Position numbers and translations under genes: made by a program. A DNA stretch of 64,000 nucleotides from Euleptes europaea (lineage: Eukaryota > Chordata > Lepidosauria > Squamata > Sphaerodactylidae), in NCBI RefSeq assembly GCF_029931775.1, contig NC_079322.1, positions 77,437,326 to 77,501,325 on the forward strand. The letters run 5' to 3'. Every line of letters starts with the position of its first letter. The stretch's first letter is position 1. Below the pieces are notes generated by a model. The model was not told the DNA's origin and did no database searches. It worked only from the letters and a program-made list of their open reading frames with translations. Positions 58,276-64,000 of this stretch are shown piece after piece.

Positions 58276-58503
58276 TGGAAATGTGGGAGGAAGCGTGGCT
58301 CAATGGTACAGCATCTGCTTGGCATGCAGAAGGTCCCACGTTCAGTCCCCGGCAGCATCTCCGGTTAAACGGACTAGGCAAGTAGGCGACGTGAAAGACC
58401 CCTGCCTGAGACCCTGGAGAGCCGCTGCCGGTCTGAGTAGACAATATTTACTTTGATGGACCCAGGGTCTGAGTCAGTAGAAGGCAGCTTCGTGTGTTCA
58501 TGC
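58276..58503 (+). mobile_element. SINE A, full length
   Basis: 'ggaagcgtggctcaatggta' to 'ttcgtgtgttcatg'. Confidence 0.92.
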
Positions 58504-58737
58504 GTCCTATTCCCCTCCCTCCCCGGTTCATTTCCTTAACTCTTCTGTGTTCACCCTATACCACAGTTGCTTCCCTGGAGAATGGCATCCTGCAAAAATA
58601 CTATTTTCCATGTTGATGCTCAACAAAAGCTGGATCTGTGCAGTGTTAATTTCCAGTGCCCTTCGACAGAAGTGGGAGAGAGCTCGCCAGCGCTGGGCAG
58701 AGATGGTCCCAACCGCTGGTGGCACTTTCCTCTAGCT

Positions 58738-58936
58738 AGGGTTGCCAGGTCCCTCTTTGCTACTGGCAGGAGATTTTGAGGGCGGAGCCTGAGAAGGGCA
58801 GGGTTTGGGGAAGGGAGGGACTTCAACGCCATAGAGTCCAATTGCCAAAGTGGCCATTTTCTCCAGGGGAACTGATCTCTATCGGCTGGAGATCAGTTGT
58901 AATAGGAAATCTCCAGCTAGTACCTGGAGGTTGTAG
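58738..58936 (+). mobile_element. hAT-type MITE (TAGGGTTGCC family), right end lost
   Basis: 'tagggttgccaggtccctct' to 'tagtacctggaggttg'; a Penelope-like fragment follows instead of the terminus. Confidence 0.82.
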
Positions 58937-58944
58937 TCAAAACC

Positions 58945-59300
58945 GGCCACAAGTGCTACTAAAGAGTTGCGAATTCAAAGTGAAAGCACAAGCAAAAGTA
59001 AACCCACAATAAGGTTGCTACAATACAATATTGCTGTTTAGAAAAATATATTGAGAATAAAAATCTCACAAACACAACCTCAGTTGAGCAAACAGGAAAT
59101 TTGCAGTTGGTCTAATATAGACCCAATATAACGACGCAAAAAGCGTTACAAAATGGTAAGTATAGGCGAAAATGCTCAATTCGTTTCAAGTCCATACATA
59201 TAAATTGCAACAATCAGGCAACGGAGACAAGACGTTGTGCAATGCAAATCCGGTATAATTCCATTTCGTGTGAAACTTTTTCAAGAACTAAGATTTGCAA
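58945..59300 (-). mobile_element. Possible Penelope-like AT-rich fragment
   Basis: AT-rich, ending with a minus-strand 'cttgaaaaagtttcacacga' and 'aatgg' that resembles a decayed hammerhead core (CTGANGA changed, GAAA kept). Weak. Confidence 0.3.
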
Positions 59301-59309
59301 GGCCCAGGT

Positions 59310-59463
59310 TACAGAGGTCAGTAGCCCTGAAGGAAATGGCTGCTTTGGAAGGTGGCCTCTATGGCATTGTACCCCATTGTACCCCTCCCCTCCCCAAACC
59401 CCGCCCTCCCCAGGCTCCACGCCCAAATCTTCAGGAATTTCCAAGCCTGGAGTTAGCAACCCT
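59310..59463 (-). mobile_element. hAT-type MITE, partial
   Basis: 'ctctatggcattgtacccca', 'ccccaaaccccgccctcccc' and 'agttagcaaccct'. Confidence 0.75.
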
Positions 59464-60171
59464 ACTCCTGTTGTGGGCGTGTGATAATTTCCCAGCTTTA
59501 ATCAGGATTTTGAGCCCCATCCCATTTGAATGTCAGGATTCTCTCTTTCCTCCAGTCACAAACGCGTGTGGGATGTCCGTTCTTTTTATAGGCGTCTTTA
59601 TTCTTTCGTAGATGACAGATCTAAAATGGATGTCCTAGTGTTCTAATAAAAGTTAGGGTTTTTTCTTTTCTTTTCTTTTTACCACGCGTGTACACTGTTC
59701 TAAAATTTTGCCTCTGTGCTGCCCGGCGCTTTCTGACGCTCGCTGTCTCATGTTGTGTGCTGGAGTAAAATTTCCTTCCTGCTCCCTCCTCATCCTCAGC
59801 CCCCCTCCCCCAACAATTTCTGGAAATACCCACCAAGGGAGTTTCCCCCATTTCATGCTGTGGATAGAAATGACCATAGAATTTTTTTTAAAGCAAGCGG
59901 GCTTTTTCAAAGGACTGGATAGTGCATATATGTGTGACGTTTTCAGTAGGACTCGGTGCTTCCGTTGTAGTCTTCCTTTGGGGATTTTCAGAGCTGCCCA
60001 GACACCAGCTGCAGCTAGCAAAGAAAACACAGGCAAGCATTGAAAATCCACACTTGACTAGATTATTAGGAAGCAGGCTTAAGTTTAATAGAAGCAGTGA
60101 CTCGAATCTGGCTCTGGAGGTAGCAAATATATGCACGTAATTCTCTGGCTCCTAAGCTCAGTGTTAGCCAT
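59464..60171. other. Intronic, nothing recognised
   Basis: A (TTTTC)n run at 59657-59681 only. Confidence 0.4.
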
Positions 60172-60391
60172 ATGAACACATGAATGCATGAGGCTGCCTT
60201 ATACTGGATCAGACCCTTGGTCCATGAAAGTCAGTATTGCCTACTCTGACTGGCAGTGGCTCTCCAGGGTCTCAGGCAGAGGTCTTTCGCATCACCTACT
60301 CACCTAGTCCCTTTAACTGGAGTTGCCGGGGATTGAACCTGGGACCGTCCGCATGCCAAGCAGATGCTGTACCACTGAGCCATGGCCCCAT
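60172..60391 (-). mobile_element. SINE A, full length
   Basis: Reversed, from 'tgaacacatgaatgcatgag' to 'ccactgagccatggcccc'. Confidence 0.92.
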
Positions 60392-60433
60392 ATATATATT
60401 TCCTTTTTTTCTGTCCCATCAGCTTCATGGATG

Positions 60434-61048
60434 CCCTCCAGTATTTTGGGAGAAGGAGAAAAATTTCTCTTTGTCAACACCCAGTGCATAATTTTATGAA
60501 CCTCTATCATGTGCCCGCCTCTTAGAATCATAGAGTTGGAAGGGACCACCAGGGTCATCTAGTCCAACTCCCTGCACAATGCAGGAAATTCACAACTACC
60601 TCCCCCACACACACACTCAGCAACACCTACTCCATGCCCAGAAGATGGCCAAGATGCCATCCCTCTCATCATCTGCCTAAGGTCACAGAATCAGCCTTGC
60701 TGACAGATGGCCATGTAGCCTCTGCTTAAAACCCTCCAGGGAAGGAGAGCTCACCACCTCCCAAGGAAGCCTGTTCCACTGAGGAACCGCTTTAACTGTT
60801 AGAAAATTCTTCCTAATGTCTAGATGGAAGCTCTTTTGATTTAATTTCATCCCGTTGGTTCTGGTCTGACCTTCTGCGGCAACAGAAAACAACTCGGCAC
60901 CTTCTTCTCTATGACAGCCCTTCAAGTACTTGAAGATGGTTATCATATCCCCTCTCAGTCTTCTCCTTTGTTGTCTCTTTCCGAAAAGTCCCAGACTCTG
61001 CACCCTTTCCTAACAAGAAGGGGCTCCAACCCCTACTTCACCTTGGTT
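60434..61048 (-). mobile_element. CR1 LINEs, two subfamilies joined
   Basis: 60434-60522 resembles the 'cttatg'-type subfamily ('gcataattttatgaacctct'). 60523-61048 is a reversed attctatg-type CR1 ('agagttggaagggaccacca' to 'gaagggg'). Confidence 0.88.
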
Positions 61049-61604
61049 GCCGTCTTGTGTACTTTTCCCATTTGTGTACTCTGAAGCCACCCACAGCTTG
61101 TGTGCCTGGATCCATCCCAGCTGCTGGGCTTTGTCCGAGGGTGTTCCGGCTGCCTCCCGAGGTCTGTTTGACTCCAAAGTCTGTGTCTCTCCTGGGTTAG
61201 AAACGCAGATTGTTTGTCTAGCGTCACCATTGCTCAGGTATACAAAGCTGGAAGCCTGACCTTCTATGGGAAATGGAATCACTGAGGCTGCTTGGTCTGC
61301 AGGGATCCACACACCCCCAACCCTTGTGATCCTGGACCAGCAGAGGATTTGTGTTTCCATGGCAGATTTTGGAAAAGGGTTCAGTGATGAGAAGGGCAGA
61401 GATCCACACGAAGAGTACCGAAACAACCATGACTCCAGTCTTCCTCCAGGCCTGGCGTTGGGTGTTTCTTGCCAGCGGTTGCTGAAGTACGATCTTTTCT
61501 TGCTGTTGTGGACAATGTTACTTTACTGGAATAAAGCAAGTACAACTGATCTGGTAGTTCTGTCCTAGCACTGCATAGCCATACCCTCAGAGTTCCTCTA
61601 GGCA
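61049..61604. other. Intronic, apparently unique
   Basis: No repeat or exon was recognised. Confidence 0.4.
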
Positions 61605-61797
61605 TATAGAATCATAGAGTTGGAAGGGGCCACAGAGGCCATCTAGTCCAACCCCCTGCTCAATGCAGAATCAGCCTAGAGCATCCCTGACAAGTGCTTG
61701 TCCAGCCTCTGCTTAAAGACTGCCAGTGAGGGGGAGCTCACCACCTCCCAAGGTAGCTGATCTCCAGGTATTTCCCCACCCAGAGGTGGCAACCCTG
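61605..61797 (-). mobile_element. CR1 tail and hAT-MITE stub
   Basis: 61605-61768 has 'tagagttggaaggggccaca' and 'cctctgcttaaagactgcca'. 61757-61797 is a MITE end ('ctccaggtatttccccaccc', 'gaggtggcaaccct'). Confidence 0.75.
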
Positions 61798-61879
61798 CCC
61801 CTATCACTGGTGTTAGAGGTTTGCGGCTTCTGTCTGTATATGCAGATTCCCTTTACTCACCACAGGTGACTAGTAGGCA

Positions 61880-62665
61880 TCAATGGACCTCTCCGTTCAT
61901 CTGTCTCCTCTGTTCATCTGTCTAAACCCCTATTAAAAAACCATCTATACTCGTGGCCATCATTACATCCACTGGCAGTGAATTCCACAATGTAGTTATT
62001 CATTGAGTAAAAACCTATTTCCTTTTTTGGGGGGTCCTGAATCTATTGGGGCATTTTGAATCTATTGCCCCTCAATTTGTGGGGTGCCCCGGAGTGCTAG
62101 GATTATGGGAGAGGGGAAAAACCCCTTCTCTCTGCTTTCTCTCTCCCCCCACCCCGCTGCATAATTTACAGACCTCTACCATTCCCCTCATTAATCGCCT
62201 TTTTTCCCAACCCAAGAAGTCGCAGATTCTTCAGCCTTTCCTCATGAGGAAGATGCTCCAACCTCCCTTATCATATTGTCAAAGGCTTTCACGGTCAGAG
62301 TTCATTGGTTCTTGTAGGCTATCCGGGCTGTGTGACCGTGGTCTTGGTATTTTCTTTCCTGACGTTTCGCCAGCAGCTGTGGCAGGCATCTTCAGAGGAG
62401 TAACACTGAAGGACAGTGTCGAGACCCTGTCCTTCAGTGTTACTCCTCTGAAGACGCCTGCCACAGCTGCTGGCGAAACGTCAGGAAAGAAAATACCAAG
62501 ACCACGGTCACACAGTCCGGACTCCCTTATCATCTTGGTTGCCTTCTCCTGTTCTTTATCCAGCTAAGCAATGTCCTTTTTGAGATACGGAGACCAGAAC
62601 TGCACACAGTATTGCAAGTGTGGCCATGTCATAGCTCTACACAAGGGCGTTACAACCTTGGCCGT
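61880..62665 (-). mobile_element. CR1 LINE of another subfamily, split by a Penelope-like insert
   Basis: The left part (61880-62274) has 'tggcagtgaattccacaatg' and 'tcagcctttcctcatgagga'; the right part (62522-62665) has 'atcttggttgccttctcctg' and 'gcacacagtattgcaagtgt'. Confidence 0.78.
62275..62521 (+). mobile_element. Penelope-like palindromic insertion with hammerhead cores and 12-bp target duplication
   Basis: The insert is flanked by ctcccttatcat at 62263-62274 and 62522-62533, inside a CR1 copy. Two inverted arms meet near 62418. The right arm has CTGAAGA (62448-62454), a GCC.GC/GC.GGC stem and GAAA (62475-62478), then 'cgtcaggaaagaaaatacca'. The left arm carries the same in reverse, with T for C at one stem-edge base, and runs about 40 bp longer. 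Confidence 0.85.
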
Positions 62666-63684
62666 TTTATTTTCACTCTCTTTCTTTCTTCATCCCCAGC
62701 ATGGAGTCTTGAGTGGTAATCGTTTTACTCTGTTGGAGCAGACGTTTGTTTTACAGCAGTACTAATTGATGATAACATTTCTAGGAAGATTGTGTCATTA
62801 CCTATTAGTTGTGAATTATCATAGTTCTTATTACTATACCTAATGCTGAGCTTGGCCAAATCTGTGGATTCTTAAATCCAGAGATTGGGGCCATGAACAG
62901 ACAAGATAGCTCTTCCTGCAAACCTGAGAAAAGCCCTAGGTTTGCAGAAACATCTGATTATTTTTTTTAATGCACCATGCAATTGGGCTAGAGTTTTCTG
63001 GGTAGAGGCTGCTAGGGGGAGGGAAGGAGGGAAAGCTGAGGACTGGGGCGGATAGAGGTAGGTCAACTGGTGGGTGGGGAAAAGAGAAGGCAGCAGGAAA
63101 GGAGGAGAGGCTATGGGGGGCTTTCAGGGAAGGGAAAGAGGACATTGTGGGAATGGGGAAAATGTGATGCCTTTGTAAGTCCTTGCTGGTCCCCCACTTG
63201 TACACAGAATGAAGCATGCAAATGTCAGACTATACCTCATGCCTGGGGTTGCCTTTTGCCTCCAGTATTTATGTAGTTCTCCTCTACGCTAGTCAGATCT
63301 TCCAGGGCAGTCTCATAAACGCTTAGGTCCTCCTTTGGCAAAAGTGTTTTGAAGCATGACTGCTGTCCTGCAACACATTAGCCACCGTTCCCCCCCCCAA
63401 AGTTAGAGGAAAAGGTTTCTTGGCGAGGGCCTTCCGTCGCTAGCTCCAGTTCTACAACTTCTCTGTCGCTGTCAATTAAACGCTGGGCCAGAGACTGTGA
63501 AGCGGACCAGTTTGGCAAGCGGCAGCGTGGGGCGGAGCACGGCCTTGTCGGAATAAAGCAGGGCCAGTTCTCCAGCCAAGTCACCCAAGCAACCCTTTGA
63601 GGTGGCACGGTGTCAACCATGCCAACGCACTGCTGGGATTCGAACTTCCCTTGGCCTGCTACCAGTCTTCAGGTAACGAAACAG
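62666..63684. other. Intronic, about 1 kb apparently unique
   Basis: The purine-rich stretch 63003-63160 is notable; no repeat or exon was recognised. Confidence 0.4.
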
Positions 63685-63800
63685 ATGACTTGGTACCTGA
63701 TGAAAGGAGCTTTGACTCTTGAAAGCTTATACCTGGAAAATCTTGTTTATCTCTAAGGTGTTACTGGACTCAAATCTAACTGGAACAGATCTCCTGAGCT
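63685..63800 (+). mobile_element. Penelope-like fragment with hammerhead-type core
   Basis: CTGATGA (63697-63703), a GAG/CTC plus AA/TT stem with a bulge, GAAA (63721-63724), then 'gcttatacc' and the tail 'tctctaaggtgttactggac'. The conserved core is complete. Confidence 0.6.
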
Positions 63801-63902
63801 GGTATAGCCACCAACTTGGTCCAAATCAAACTGGAGCAGCAAAACACCTTGAAGTGGACCTGTTGGTCCACAGTGCTGTTGACAGGTGGTGTCTCAGTGA
63901 TG

Positions 63903-64000
63903 GGGAGGGTTTATGGCTCAGTGCAAGAGCCTGTGCTTTGCACACAGAAGGTCCCACGTTCAATCCCTGGCATCTCCAGCTAAAAGGGCCAGGCAGGAGG
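63903..64000 (+). mobile_element. SINE A, cut by the window end
   Basis: 'ggttcatggctcagtgcaa'-like head at 63908, 'gttcaatccctggcatctcc' B box; the copy runs off at 64000. Confidence 0.85.

Noticed and set aside
62046-62567. 173-codon open frame
   Set aside because: It runs through a reversed CR1 and the palindromic Penelope-like insert, and reads similar peptide on both strands because of the inverted arms.

Overview
The window is genomic DNA from an amniote vertebrate, most likely a squamate reptile (lizard or gecko). The evidence is the repeat content: CR1, L2-like, L1 and BovB LINEs, several tRNA-derived SINE families, 5S-rRNA-derived SINE pieces with a BovB-like tail, short hAT-type elements ending TAGGGTTGCC, and Penelope-like relics with hammerhead-ribozyme cores. 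The species cannot be fixed from sequence alone. Nothing here looks prokaryotic or organellar.

Two host genes are supported. CCDC12, a spliceosomal protein of the cwf18 family, lies on the minus strand from 23688 down to 683. Six coding exons join in frame with canonical splice sites, and the last exon lies left of position 1. The first coding exon of NBEAL2 (BEACH-domain protein) lies on the plus strand at 33920-33970 with a good splice donor; the rest of the gene runs rightwards, and I found no second exon before 64000. The same divergent CCDC12/NBEAL2 pair is known in mammals, which supports both calls.

Layout: 1-6233 holds CCDC12 exons 6 to 2 and short introns, including a 775-bp palindrome that carries a copy of the exon 3 acceptor region. 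6234-23586 is CCDC12 intron 1, full of SINEs and CR1 tails and ending in a 23-copy, 76-bp minisatellite bracketed by two copies of the sequence next to exon 1. 23220-23800 is the CCDC12 CpG island. 23900-33350 is intergenic and repeat-filled. 33350-34250 is the NBEAL2 CpG island, bordered by an L1 insertion and a perfect 153-bp palindrome. 34250-64000 is NBEAL2 intron 1, dominated by repeats.

The most interesting structure is outside the genes: several large inverted repeats, two of which are Penelope-like insertions with target-site duplications and hammerhead-type cores (CTGANGA...GAAA), plus nested insertions whose target duplications are still legible and give a local order of events.
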